The notes beneath the pieces were generated by a model. That model was given only the letters and a program-made list of their open reading frames with translations. It made no database searches and was not told the DNA's origin. 64,000 bases of DNA from Dysgonomonas sp. ZJ279. Its GTDB lineage: Bacteria > Bacteroidota > Bacteroidia > Bacteroidales > Dysgonomonadaceae. Where the stretch lies: the NCBI RefSeq assembly GCF_011039205.1, contig NZ_JAAKEL010000009.1, positions 1 to 64,000 on the forward strand. Direction: 5' to 3'. The position numbers were made by a program, and so were the translations under genes. This document shows, one piece after another, positions 51,934 through 61,634 of the stretch (position 1 is the stretch's first letter; every line of letters starts with the position of its first letter).

Positions 51934-53253
51934 TTATTTTTTCATTTGTGGCATTTTACCACCTTTCATCTGGGTCATCATTTTCATCATTTTACGTGTT
52001 TGATCAAATTGTTTGATCAACTTATTCACGTCTTGAGTAGATGTTCCACTACCAGCAGCAATACGCTGACGACGGCTTCCGTTTAAGATTTCAGGATTAC
52101 TTCTTTCTTTTGGAGTCATCGAATAGATAATAGCCTCGATACTTTTGAATGCGTCATCGTCAATATCCAGGTCTTTGATCGACTTGCCCACGCCCGGAAT
52201 CATAGCAGCCAAATCTTTTAGATTACCCATCTTTTTAATTTGTTGTATCTGTCCGATAAAATCGTTGAAGTCGAATTGATTCTTTGCTATTTTCTTTTGC
52301 AGGCGGCGTGCCTCTTCTTCATCGTATTGCTCTTGCGCTCTTTCTACGAGTGATACGATATCACCCATACCCAATATACGGTCAGCCATACGATCGGGAT
52401 GGAATACATCGAGAGCATCCATTTTTTCGCCTGTTCCTACAAATTTGATAGGTTTGTCTACTATCGAGCGGATAGAGAGTGCAGCACCACCACGTGTATC
52501 ACCATCAAGTTTTGTTAATACAACACCATCAAAATTCAATCTGTCGTTAAATTCTTTGGCTGTATTCACGGCATCCTGTCCTGTCATCGAGTCTACTACG
52601 AATAGAATTTCGTCAGGTTTTACAGCATTTTTGATAGCTGTAATCTCTTTCATCATTTCTTCGTCAACAGCCAAACGACCGGCAGTATCTATTATGACAA
52701 GATCATTGCCATTTTGTTTTGCTTGTTTAATTGCATTCAATGCAATCTGTACAGGATCCTTGCTGTCTTCTTCGAAATATACAGGAACCTCTATTTGAGC
52801 ACCCAGTATCTTTAACTGCTCGATAGCAGCAGGGCGATATATATCGTCAGCAACAAGAAGTGGATTTTTGCCTTTTTTAGATTTCAACATTTTGGCAAGT
52901 TTGCCCGAGAATGTTGTTTTACCTGATCCTTGCAGACCGGCCATCAATATAATTGCAGGCGAACCTTTTATGTTGATATCGGTAGCAGTACCACCCATCA
53001 ACAAGGCTAGCTCGTCATGTACAATTTTCACCAAAAGCTGTTCAGGTTTAACGGCAGTAAGCACGTCTTGTCCCATTGCTTTATCTTTAACAGTTTCGGT
53101 AAATTGTTTTGCTGTTTTGTAGTTAACGTCGGCATCGAGTAACGCACGGCGTACATCCTTAAGCGTTTCGGCTACATTTATTTCGGTGATTTTGCCTTCA
53201 CCTTTCAAGATTTTAAACGATCGTTCTAATCTACTACTAAGACTTTCAAACAT
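51934..53253 (-). CDS. ffh: signal recognition particle protein Ffh
   Basis: 439 residues. N domain (1-about 90), G domain with GLQGSGKTTFSGKLA, DTAGR and TKLDGDTRGGAA, and the Met-rich M domain (about 300-439, ending MKMMTQMKGGKMPQMKK), which binds SRP RNA and signal sequences. I found no SRP RNA gene next to it. A TAnnTTTG element lies 38 bp upstream. Confidence 0.97.
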   Translation of the reverse strand: MFESLSSRLERSFKILKGEGKITEINVAETLKDVRRALLDADVNYKTAKQFTETVKDKAMGQDVLTAVKPEQLLVKIVHDELALLMGGTATDINIKGSPAIILMAGLQGSGKTTFSGKLAKMLKSKKGKNPLLVADDIYRPAAIEQLKILGAQIEVPVYFEEDSKDPVQIALNAIKQAKQNGNDLVIIDTAGRLAVDEEMMKEITAIKNAVKPDEILFVVDSMTGQDAVNTAKEFNDRLNFDGVVLTKLDGDTRGGAALSIRSIVDKPIKFVGTGEKMDALDVFHPDRMADRILGMGDIVSLVERAQEQYDEEEARRLQKKIAKNQFDFNDFIGQIQQIKKMGNLKDLAAMIPGVGKSIKDLDIDDDAFKSIEAIIYSMTPKERSNPEILNGSRRQRIAAGSGTSTQDVNKLIKQFDQTRKMMKMMTQMKGGKMPQMKK

Positions 53254-53290
53254 ATTGTAAATTCGTTATTTATATTCGATTAATGGAGTG

Positions 53291-53298
53291 CAAAGATA
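53291..53298 (-). promoter_or_regulatory. putative -7 promoter element of ffh
   Basis: Minus strand TATCTTTG, exact TAnnTTTG match, 37 bp before the ATG at 53253. Confidence 0.5.
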
Positions 53299-53326
53299 TA
53301 AACTTTTGCTATAAACTGAAAATGTC

Positions 53327-56300
53327 TTATTTCTTTTTCTCGTTTATAATTGGCTGCTTCACTATTGGTTTAATCGAGTCGGTGGTAATTTTTAAAGAAT
53401 CGGTCGTGATTTTCAGAGAATCCGTTGCCATCTTGGTCGAATCAGTTTGGTTTTCCTGTTGGGTTCTCATCCTTCTTCTCCGTCTGAACGATTGGAATAA
53501 TCGTTTCAGTGTAGACGCTTCCTTCGTATAAACAATACCTACTCCTTGCGTATATGGAGCCTGACGATAGAAGCTATCATTGGCGTGGTTATATGCTTTT
53601 AGGGTCCAGACATTACTCAATTGGTATTCTACATCGAAGTCTCCGATAAATGAGTTGTCCATTGTAGCCGAATTTTCTGTTCTATACCCTAAGTTGGTAT
53701 TCAATTTCAATTTATCATCAAGGAATTTAGTCGAAACATTTACGCTCATATCCATATTAGACATTGTGCCATCGTTCGACTCTATATTTGTACCTATTTC
53801 CCATTTATCCCCCAATATGTTGCCAAAGGCAGCATTCAGGCCATTCGATAATGCACTCGAAGCCATGTTTGTCCACATGCCTTCGGTGAAATTCGCACCA
53901 CTTGTACTATTTGACGAATGAAATGAGCCGGAAGCGATAAGATATGCAAATTGTATAATCTTTTGTTCATCAGTATTGATTAAGCTATTGAGCTTACGTT
54001 GAAAATCGTCATTAGAATCTACCAGACTGATATCATAGGTCAGGTTCATTTTATCCATATTTCCACTTATTCCTAAGATACAGTCTACCTGCACTCTGGT
54101 AGAAAGTAAATCTGACTCGAAGCTTGGATCTAATGTTTTAAGATCAGCTCTGACTCTACGGAAAGCTGCAATGTTGAAATTTGTTTTTAATGGATCGCCA
54201 ATGAAATTGAGTTTACCGCCCTCTCTTATTCTAAAGTCTAGTCTTTTGATATTTTGCAGATTAAATCTCACATTTCCGTCTGTGAGCGTATAATCGCCAA
54301 AAGTGGTCATGTTTTCAGTTCGCATATCATAACTGAAGTTTATATTTCCATTCCCCCTCACTTCCATGGCATCACCTGTATTCGGGTCGATAATTATACC
54401 AAGGGTCAGATCGGATGTCACATTCAGTTTTACATTTAGCTTTAGTGGCAGTGCATCTGATCTGCGTGATCTTAATGCAGCGTTTATGTTGCTCTCGATT
54501 AGTTTCTCTTGTGGCACATTTATGTATACAACACTTTTGTAATCGGTAGCTTCAGATGTTTGTGGGACTAGAATATTGAGTGTCGAATTTTTGTCATTTC
54601 TGATCTGCATATTCATGTTGATGTTGTTATCATCACCAACTATTTTTACACTTCCCGATGCAAATACACGACCATAGAATAAACTGTCAGTACGGTTTTC
54701 TGTATTCAATACCATGAGATTAGTCATGTTCATATCTACAGTATATTTCATGTCCGCAAAGTTTTTATGAGTAACAATTGCACTCACTCTGGCTGTATGA
54801 CCCTGAGAATCTTTTAGCCTCAAGTTATCGAAGCCTATTTTATCGGGAGTGACATCTATTGTATCCGAAATAGTGTAGACTACATTTGTATAATCTATCC
54901 CAACAGATGCCTCATTAAAGCCAAAGAATCCTTTTACTTTTGGCTCTTTCATACTTCCTTCCACTGTGAGATCAGTGCTGATAGTGCCCGAAAGTTGGTT
55001 TACCATATCAGCTACAAACGGTTTCATCCAGCCTATAGGTAATTTATCAAGATGGACTTTAAGATCGAGAGAATCCTGATTAGTATATATCATTCCTTTT
55101 ATTTCGGCTTGCTTTTCTATTTCCTTATGGAGGGATGCGTTCAGTTTTATCCCCTTCAATTCATTGCTCCATTCGCTTTCGAGGTCGAGGGTGCCCAACG
55201 TATCTTTAAATACGATAATGTCAGTCATTTTGAAGCCTTTCGTATAAAGTTCAGGTTGCTCTAAAATATTTGTCATCACTATATCTCCATTAACTACTCC
55301 ATGTACATAGTTAACATCGAATGCTTCTAACAAATCTCCTACTTGCGCCTGCTCGAAATATACTTTTATACTATCAGCGTTTTCTCTTGATATCACACCA
55401 TTGGCTCCGATATATTTCTTATTATTCAGATTAACACCAACGTTGCTGATCTCTGTACGTTCGCCGATATTTGTAATTTTACCCGGCAGTAAATTCAAGT
55501 TGAGTTTTCCTACTTTTATATCCGAAGCGACAAATTGAAGAAGGGATACTAATTCTTTCTTCTCACTTCTGTTGAATTTGGCCAAAGCTTCTATTTGTCC
55601 TTTAATATCGATTTTAGCACTGTCGCTATTCGCTTTCAAAAGGCTATGTATTTCATCTTTTGCACCATTTACATTCAGGGCAAGATTATAAATACCATTG
55701 TCCATATGTACTTGTGATCCCAGCGTAATGTTGAAAGCTGAATCTAAATTGGCTACATCTAGCTTTGTGTCTTTTATGTCCATCTCTCCATATTTGAGAT
55801 GGGGGATATTTCCGTTTATCGTTATTTTATGGTCTATTGTATTTATACGCCCATTTATGTTTGCAGGAACTATAATGTCGACCGGGAGTGCAAATATTTT
55901 GCCCAATTCTTCGGTATTTTGAGCAGATATACTGAAGTCGAAATTATTCTGATCTTTTTTAGCATACTTTGGTTTTTCAAATACGCTCGGCATATATTTA
56001 TACATCAGATTGCTAAATTCATTGGCTAATGTCAGAAATTTGTACTGACCTCTTATGTTTGCAGTTAGCAGCGACGATGTAAATGATATGTATTTGTCGT
56101 TTTTATCGCCTTGTCTGCCTAATTCCAGTGTAAATAATCCGGGTCTGAAATTGAAGTTATCACCATGAAAATCAAGGCTGTCTATAGTTGCACGTCCTGA
56201 CATATTATCAATATCCAGTCCTTTTATATGACCATCGAGCCGTAAGGATAAAAGTGGATTTTTCCATGCCTCATTTACATATATACGATCTATTTTAAAT

Positions 56301-57910
56301 GTATCTATATTTAGTCTCACATTTATATCCGGTACCGCTGCCTGAGTCATATCTACATCTGCAAAAATAGAGCCTGTAGGAGAACTGACTTGGGCGGTCA
56401 ATCCCATTTTGACAGGATTGTAAAATCCATTGAAATTGACATTCTTAAGACTCTCCCTTTCGTTCATTTCCAAAGCATCTATCACGCCCTGCAGCTGTGC
56501 AGTCAGCGATTGTTTATTACTTTGTCTTGCATTCAGATTCACATGCATTGATAGCTTACCTATACCATCTTTTTCTTGGTTTAAAAGCCTACCCAGATTG
56601 AAGTTTTGAGTATTCAGTCGTGCATTCACATTGAAGTTAGTAAACGTAGTGTCTATAGCTCCATTTGCCAGAAGGGTGATGGCTCCCTGACGTGTCCATG
56701 CTTCGGTGTTTAATCTGAATCCGCTCAATTTACCATTTAATTTGCCTTTAAGGAAGATAGTACCCATGCTTTTCAATATATCAGGCGCTACAAATGTGCT
56801 GTCGCCTATGCGGGCAAATGCAGTAACGGCACTGGGCTGTATGCTGAATTTATCGATAGAAAGGTCGATGTCGGCCTCACCATATTTTTCATAGCTTGAT
56901 ATAGAAGCTTTTCCTTCCAGAATACAATCTTCTCCGTAATTAAGGCTTATTTTCTCCATATTGACAAAAGGAAGTGTGCCTTTTATATTTGTTTTGAGAG
57001 AAATCTTATGTGTAAGATATTTGAGGTTAGGTAAAATCGATGTGAAATCTTCTCCTGCAATTTCTGTGTCCTCTGTTCCGATTTCGAATTCATTTGTGGA
57101 TAAATTATATCTGACCTGGTTTGTTTTTAGATGCGAATTGGGTAAAGATAAAGATAGATTATCTACCCATAGTTGCGATTTTTCGGAATATACTTTTCCG
57201 GTAAGGCTCGTTATTTCGAGTCCCGATCTTTCTTTTGCTGTCAGTTTGTTTAATGAAACATCCAGTTTGTCTATATCGATGGAATTCAGATCGACATTTG
57301 CATTTACATCGTAGAGCGAAATATGCGAGGCATTAAATAATCCGGGTGTTGAAGGTTTGTTCAATACATCATAATTTAGTCGTCCATTCTTGATGTCAAT
57401 ATCTTCGATAACTATTGTCAATGCACTTTTCGTAGTGTCTACCTTCGTCGTGTCAGTGCTCGCAAAAGCATCAATAACAAACTGAAAATTGAAATTGCTG
57501 ATACTGTCTTTCTGGCTTACATTGATAAGAAAATCGTCTAATGTAATACTTGTTATTGCAAGTTTTTTGCTTCTCAATAGCTCCCATGGGCTAAGTTGTA
57601 CATCAAGAAATTGAGCGTAAAGCAAAGTGTCTTTAGACTGATCTTCTATATATACACCCTTTAGAGTGGCGTGATTGAATAGGCTGAGGCGTACTTCATC
57701 TATCGAAACCTCCGTATTCAACGTCGATTTTAATTGATTGACGGCGAAATTTGCTACTTTTTGTTGAACGGCAGGAATAGACAATAAAAAATACAGCAAT
57801 ACATTCAATCCTATGAAACCTAGGATTGTGTATAGCAAAAATTTAAAGAGTCTTTTTATAAGACTTTTCTTTTTCTTAGGAACTTTTACTTCCTCGTCGT
57901 TCTCTTCCAT
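53327..57910 (-). CDS. TamB/AsmA-like translocation and assembly protein (DUF490)
   Basis: 1527 residues. One N-terminal transmembrane helix (about 24-48), preceded by a basic stretch (KKKKSLIKRLFK), then a very long region of regular beta strands typical of AsmA/TamB beta-taco proteins. The C-terminal DUF490 region is about 1080-1440 (NVRFNLQNIKRLDFRIREGGKLNFIGDPLKTNFNI is its usual core). TamB-like proteins bridge inner and outer membrane and take part in phospholipid transport or outer-membrane protein assembly. The tail holds short tandem repeats (see 53376-53438). Usual Bacteroidota length. It lies 13 bp after the ArsC-like gene. Confidence 0.93.
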   Translation of the reverse strand: MEENDEEVKVPKKKKSLIKRLFKFLLYTILGFIGLNVLLYFLLSIPAVQQKVANFAVNQLKSTLNTEVSIDEVRLSLFNHATLKGVYIEDQSKDTLLYAQFLDVQLSPWELLRSKKLAITSITLDDFLINVSQKDSISNFNFQFVIDAFASTDTTKVDTTKSALTIVIEDIDIKNGRLNYDVLNKPSTPGLFNASHISLYDVNANVDLNSIDIDKLDVSLNKLTAKERSGLEITSLTGKVYSEKSQLWVDNLSLSLPNSHLKTNQVRYNLSTNEFEIGTEDTEIAGEDFTSILPNLKYLTHKISLKTNIKGTLPFVNMEKISLNYGEDCILEGKASISSYEKYGEADIDLSIDKFSIQPSAVTAFARIGDSTFVAPDILKSMGTIFLKGKLNGKLSGFRLNTEAWTRQGAITLLANGAIDTTFTNFNVNARLNTQNFNLGRLLNQEKDGIGKLSMHVNLNARQSNKQSLTAQLQGVIDALEMNERESLKNVNFNGFYNPVKMGLTAQVSSPTGSIFADVDMTQAAVPDINVRLNIDTFKIDRIYVNEAWKNPLLSLRLDGHIKGLDIDNMSGRATIDSLDFHGDNFNFRPGLFTLELGRQGDKNDKYISFTSSLLTANIRGQYKFLTLANEFSNLMYKYMPSVFEKPKYAKKDQNNFDFSISAQNTEELGKIFALPVDIIVPANINGRINTIDHKITINGNIPHLKYGEMDIKDTKLDVANLDSAFNITLGSQVHMDNGIYNLALNVNGAKDEIHSLLKANSDSAKIDIKGQIEALAKFNRSEKKELVSLLQFVASDIKVGKLNLNLLPGKITNIGERTEISNVGVNLNNKKYIGANGVISRENADSIKVYFEQAQVGDLLEAFDVNYVHGVVNGDIVMTNILEQPELYTKGFKMTDIIVFKDTLGTLDLESEWSNELKGIKLNASLHKEIEKQAEIKGMIYTNQDSLDLKVHLDKLPIGWMKPFVADMVNQLSGTISTDLTVEGSMKEPKVKGFFGFNEASVGIDYTNVVYTISDTIDVTPDKIGFDNLRLKDSQGHTARVSAIVTHKNFADMKYTVDMNMTNLMVLNTENRTDSLFYGRVFASGSVKIVGDDNNINMNMQIRNDKNSTLNILVPQTSEATDYKSVVYINVPQEKLIESNINAALRSRRSDALPLKLNVKLNVTSDLTLGIIIDPNTGDAMEVRGNGNINFSYDMRTENMTTFGDYTLTDGNVRFNLQNIKRLDFRIREGGKLNFIGDPLKTNFNIAAFRRVRADLKTLDPSFESDLLSTRVQVDCILGISGNMDKMNLTYDISLVDSNDDFQRKLNSLINTDEQKIIQFAYLIASGSFHSSNSTSGANFTEGMWTNMASSALSNGLNAAFGNILGDKWEIGTNIESNDGTMSNMDMSVNVSTKFLDDKLKLNTNLGYRTENSATMDNSFIGDFDVEYQLSNVWTLKAYNHANDSFYRQAPYTQGVGIVYTKEASTLKRLFQSFRRRRRMRTQQENQTDSTKMATDSLKITTDSLKITTDSIKPIVKQPIINEKKK
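53376..53438 (-). repeat. 21-bp in-frame tandem repeat in the TamB-like tail
   Basis: Three 21-bp units (53376-53396, 53397-53417, 53418-53438) encode seven-residue repeats of the form TDSLKIT (MATDSLKITTDSLKI). The unit copies differ by several bases. The repeat sits in the disordered C-terminal tail and may vary in number between strains. Confidence 0.7.
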
Positions 57911-57923
57911 TCGGTGAAAGTAG

Positions 57924-58283
57924 TCATTTCAGATTTTCTGCCCATTCTTTTTCGTTAAAACCTACTAGTACATGGTTTTTGGTTACAACAATAGGTCGTT
58001 TCACAACCATGCCATTGGATGATAAAATGTCTAATAACTCATCTTCAGATGCAGTTTTTACCTTCTCTTTCAGATTTTCTGCTTTGTAAATATTTCCTGA
58101 TGTATTGAAGAATTTATTGATGGGTAGCCCCGATTTTTTGATCCAGACGGCCAGTTCGACCTTTGTCGGATTTTCTTTTGTTATATCTCGGCTTTCGACT
58201 TCAATGTTATTCTCTTTAAGCCATTTACCGGCTTTTTGGCATGTACTACATTTAGGATATTGTACAAATAGTGCTTTTTCCAT
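57924..58283 (-). CDS. ArsC/Spx/YffB-family thioredoxin-like protein
   Basis: 119 residues with a thioredoxin-like fold. CSTC at 12-15 is an Spx-type CxxC, while true arsenate reductases have a single Cys followed by the Arg triad. VVKRPIVV near 95 holds the conserved Arg-Pro. The FNTSGNIYKAENLKEKV part is the family helical insert. It is likely a redox-active or regulatory protein; arsenate reduction is unproven. It lies 13 bp upstream of the TamB-like gene. Confidence 0.88.
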   Translation of the reverse strand: MEKALFVQYPKCSTCQKAGKWLKENNIEVESRDITKENPTKVELAVWIKKSGLPINKFFNTSGNIYKAENLKEKVKTASEDELLDILSSNGMVVKRPIVVTKNHVLVGFNEKEWAENLK

Positions 58284-58386
58284 AAAAATACGTTAATTTT
58301 TTACAAAAATAAAGATTTCATTAATCAATAACGCATCTGTAGCATTTAAAGTTCTTCATTTTTAACCATAGCGCCTAATATTTGCT

Positions 58387-58394
58387 TATTTTTG
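58387..58394 (+). promoter_or_regulatory. putative -7 promoter element of yicC
   Basis: TATTTTTG matches TAnnTTTG, 23 bp before the ATG at 58418. Its place excludes the longer TTG start at 58382. Confidence 0.5.
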
Positions 58395-58417
58395 TCATTC
58401 TAAAATCTGAAAATTAT

Positions 58418-59290
58418 ATGATACAATCAATGACCGGCTTCGGAAAGGCCACAGGTGAGCTAGCAAAAAGAAAAATTACTGTCGAAGTAAAGTCTCTTAA
58501 TAGTAAGCAATTGGATCTTTCGGTTCGAATGCCTAATCTGTATAAGGAAAACGAAATGGCTGTGCGTAACCTTCTGGCCAGAACATTGGAACGTGGAAAA
58601 GTAGATTTTCTTATTTATATCGAAAATGTAGGAAATGAAACTACCACGCAACTCAATCAGAATATTATTGAAGCTTATCATGCTCAAATAACAGAATCTG
58701 CTACCAAGCTAGGTGTTGCTACACCACAAGACTGGTATCAGGTACTACTGCGCATGCCCGATGTGCTGAAATATGAGGCGCAAGAAGTGGACGTAGAAGA
58801 ATGGGAGAGTGTATCGAAAGTAATAGATGAGGCTTTGGAGAATATGGCTGCTTTCCGCAAACAAGAAGGGGCAATGCTTCAGAAGCTTTTTGAGGAAAAA
58901 ATAGCGAATATTTCTGCTTTATTATTGGAAGTAGAATCTTACGAAGCAGAGCGCATCGACAAAGTGAAAACCCGCATAATAGAAGCGATTCAAAAAATAG
59001 ATAATCTTGATTATGATAAGAACCGTTTCGAGCAAGAGATGATTTATTATATTGAAAAGCTCGATATAAACGAAGAAAAGACTCGACTGACCAATCACCT
59101 GAGCTATTTCTTAGAAACAATAAAAACAGGTAAAGGACAAGGTAAAAAGCTAGGTTTTATCGTACAAGAAATAGGTCGCGAAATAAATACAATGGGCTCA
59201 AAATCTAATCATGCTGAGATGCAACAAACGGTAGTGCGTATGAAAGATGAGCTGGAACAAATTAAAGAACAGATATTAAACGTTTTGTAA
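58418..59290 (+). CDS. yicC: YicC-family endoribonuclease-like protein
   Basis: 290 residues from the ATG at 58418; the first residues MIQSMTGFGKA are the invariant YicC start. Middle part KVDFLIYIEN; the C-terminal DUF1732 domain shows INEEKTRLTNHLSYFLETI, GKGQGKKLGFIVQEIGREINTMGSKSNHAEMQ and QTVVRMKDELEQIKEQILNVL. YicC proteins are RNA-cleaving factors. gmk follows by 33 bp, a common pairing. Confidence 0.94.
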   Translation: MIQSMTGFGKATGELAKRKITVEVKSLNSKQLDLSVRMPNLYKENEMAVRNLLARTLERGKVDFLIYIENVGNETTTQLNQNIIEAYHAQITESATKLGVATPQDWYQVLLRMPDVLKYEAQEVDVEEWESVSKVIDEALENMAAFRKQEGAMLQKLFEEKIANISALLLEVESYEAERIDKVKTRIIEAIQKIDNLDYDKNRFEQEMIYYIEKLDINEEKTRLTNHLSYFLETIKTGKGQGKKLGFIVQEIGREINTMGSKSNHAEMQQTVVRMKDELEQIKEQILNVL

Positions 59291-59323
59291 TCTTTATAAA
59301 ATAAATACAAGGATAAAATAAGA

Positions 59324-59887
59324 ATGGGACATTTAGTCATATTTTCTGCTCCATCGGGTTCGGGAAAATCTACCATTGTGAATTATTTGCTTTCGCAAAA
59401 TTTGAATCTGCACTTTTCTATATCAGCTACGAGCCGCTTACCACGAGGAGAAGAGAGACATGGTGTTGAATACTATTTTCATACGCCGGAAGAATTTCGC
59501 CAAAAGATTACAAATGGTGAGTTCCTCGAATATGAGGAAGTATATACAGATAAATTCTACGGTACACTTAAGGCGGAAGTAGAGCGCATTATAAATTCGG
59601 GAGGAAATGTTATTTTCGATGTAGACGTTGTTGGCGGATGTAACATTAAGAAATACTATGGCGACAGGGCTTTGTCTGTTTTTATACAGCCGCCATCGGT
59701 TGAAGAACTACGTTCCCGACTAATAGCCAGAGGCACAGACTCGCTGGAAGTAATAGAATCCCGCGTTGAAAAAGCAGAATATGAATTGACTTTTGCACCT
59801 CAGTTCGATGTGATTATCATGAACAATGATCTAGATACAGCAAAAGCAGAGGCATTAAAAATAGTAAGTGATTTTTTAGCAGAATGA
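59324..59887 (+). CDS. gmk: guanylate kinase Gmk
   Basis: 187 residues. P-loop SAPSGSGKST (8-17), GMP-binding TSRLPRGEERHGVEYYFHT and the lid part ESRVEKAEYELTFAPQFD. It phosphorylates GMP to GDP. Its stop overlaps the nadD start by 4 bp (ATGA). Confidence 0.97.
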   Translation: MGHLVIFSAPSGSGKSTIVNYLLSQNLNLHFSISATSRLPRGEERHGVEYYFHTPEEFRQKITNGEFLEYEEVYTDKFYGTLKAEVERIINSGGNVIFDVDVVGGCNIKKYYGDRALSVFIQPPSVEELRSRLIARGTDSLEVIESRVEKAEYELTFAPQFDVIIMNNDLDTAKAEALKIVSDFLAE

Positions 59888-60459
59888 ATATAGGCGTATT
59901 TTCGGGTTCGTTCAATCCGATACATATAGGACATGTTATTTTGGCAAACTATATTGTTGAGTTTACTGAAATAGATGAAGTATGGTTCTTGGTTAGCCCA
60001 CAGAATCCATTGAAGGATAATGTCGGTTTATTGGATGAAAAGGAACGCTTTCATATGGCGCAACTGGCTCTCGAAGGATATTCACGATTGAAGGCGAGTG
60101 ATTTCGAGCTGTTTCTGCCTAAACCTTCTTATACAATTAATACACTGGAGGCTCTTCAATTGGCTTATCCTGCAAATAACTTCATGCTTATTATAGGCGC
60201 TGACAATTGGAGCAATTTTGAGGAATGGAAAGATTATGACAGAATGGTACAGGAGTACCCTATAAAGGTTTATCCCCGTGTAGGCTATCGAATCACTATT
60301 CCAACTAAATTGAGACAAAAAGTTGAAGCGCTGGAATCTCCGGTTATAGAGATTTCATCGACTTTTATTCGTGAAAGTATTGCTGTAGGTAAAAATATAA
60401 AAGCATTCTTGCCTGACAGTGTATATGAATATATTGAGAAAAATAAATTATATAGATAA
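59884..60459 (+). CDS. nadD: nicotinate-nucleotide adenylyltransferase NadD
   Basis: 191 residues. Nucleotidyltransferase motif GSFNPIHIGH (8-17), substrate loop VWFLVSPQNPLK, and the terminal ISSTFIRESI. It makes nicotinate adenine dinucleotide in NAD synthesis. Start overlaps gmk (ATGA), and the stop overlaps the M24 peptidase start by one base (TAATG). Confidence 0.97.
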   Translation: MNIGVFSGSFNPIHIGHVILANYIVEFTEIDEVWFLVSPQNPLKDNVGLLDEKERFHMAQLALEGYSRLKASDFELFLPKPSYTINTLEALQLAYPANNFMLIIGADNWSNFEEWKDYDRMVQEYPIKVYPRVGYRITIPTKLRQKVEALESPVIEISSTFIRESIAVGKNIKAFLPDSVYEYIEKNKLYR

Positions 60460-61634
60460 TGGACTATCAAATAGCATTGTCGAAAGACTTAGAAATTCGT
60501 AGCCTTCGACTTCAAAAAGCGATGCAGGCGGCGAATATCGAAGCTTGTATATTGGCTACCGGTGTAAATGTGTTTTATATGACAGGGTGTATCTATAATG
60601 GATATTTTTACCTGTCGGCCGAAGGGAAACCGATACATTTTGTGAAAAGACCCGAAGGCATTGCTTTCGATAATACGATATACATCCGTAAGCCCGAACA
60701 GATAGTCGAAGAGTTACAAAACAGAGGCATAAATTTGCCTGAAACTGTTTTAATAGAAACAGATATTCTCCCTTTCGGGGAATGTATGCGTCTGATGAAT
60801 ACGCTGAATATTAAAGAAGCAGCTAATGCTTCCACTTTCATGCGCAAACTGCGAAGTATAAAGACCGATTTTGAACTTTCGCAAGTGAGAGCTTGTGCAC
60901 GCAAGCACGAAGCTGTATATAAGTTGATTCCATCAGTCTTTCGAAGAGGAATGACCGATGTTGAACTTCAAATTGAGATAGAAAAACTAATGCGTTTGCA
61001 TGGCTCGTTAGGTATTTTCCGTAGTTATGGTGAAAATATGGATATCTACATGGGTAGCCTTTTAGCCGGAGAAAATGCAGAAGCACCCTCACCATTCGAC
61101 TATGCTTTAGGTGGTGCGGGTACAAGTCCTGTTCTACCGCTTGGTGCTAGTGGTCAGAAGTTATTGGAGAAAGAAACTATAATGGTAGACATGGCAGGTA
61201 ATTATTCGCCGTGGATGACCGATATGACGCGTGTGTTCTCTGTCGGTAAAACGCTTGATCTCGCATACAGAGCGCATGAAGTATCGTGCGAAATACAAGA
61301 TCGTGTTATGGATATGGCTCGTCCGGGTACTGCTTGTTCGGAAATGTATAATATTGCGATGGAATTGGTGAAAAAGAATAATCTTGAAGCTTATTTTATG
61401 GGAACAAAACAACAGGCTAAATTTATTGGTCATGGGGTCGGTCTCGAAATAAATGAACCGCCTGTGTTAACTCCCCGCTCGAAAGAATTGCTTGAGCCGA
61501 ATATCGTTTTTGCTTTAGAACCTAAATTTGTGATTCCCGAAGTAGGTGCTGTTGGTGTTGAAAATACTTTTGTAGTAACTGAAGATGGAATAGAAAAAAT
61601 AACGATATTGGAAGAAAATATAATCGAACTGTAA
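60459..61634 (+). CDS. M24 family aminopeptidase, Xaa-Pro-type
   Basis: 391 residues. Creatinase-like N domain (1-about 135), then the pita-bread catalytic domain. Metal ligands are the two Asp of MVDMAGNYSPWMTDMTR (about 244-255), the His in GHGVGLEINEPP, and the two Glu in ALEPKF and VENTF. The family cleaves N-terminal residues before proline. It overlaps nadD and folP by one base each (TAATG), so it belongs to the coupled run. Confidence 0.93.
   Translation: MDYQIALSKDLEIRSLRLQKAMQAANIEACILATGVNVFYMTGCIYNGYFYLSAEGKPIHFVKRPEGIAFDNTIYIRKPEQIVEELQNRGINLPETVLIETDILPFGECMRLMNTLNIKEAANASTFMRKLRSIKTDFELSQVRACARKHEAVYKLIPSVFRRGMTDVELQIEIEKLMRLHGSLGIFRSYGENMDIYMGSLLAGENAEAPSPFDYALGGAGTSPVLPLGASGQKLLEKETIMVDMAGNYSPWMTDMTRVFSVGKTLDLAYRAHEVSCEIQDRVMDMARPGTACSEMYNIAMELVKKNNLEAYFMGTKQQAKFIGHGVGLEINEPPVLTPRSKELLEPNIVFALEPKFVIPEVGAVGVENTFVVTEDGIEKITILEENIIEL

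Noticed and set aside
51934-53290. SRP RNA gene near ffh
   Set aside because: I looked for the conserved GGAA/AGCA hairpin around ffh and saw none.
53283-53531. Plus-strand open frame with repeated ESVVIF-like units
   Set aside because: It is the antisense of the 21-bp repeats in the TamB-like tail; it has no family character and lies wholly within that gene and its flank.
58719-59120. 133-codon minus-strand open frame inside yicC
   Set aside because: It is a shadow frame; yicC on the other strand has full family conservation.
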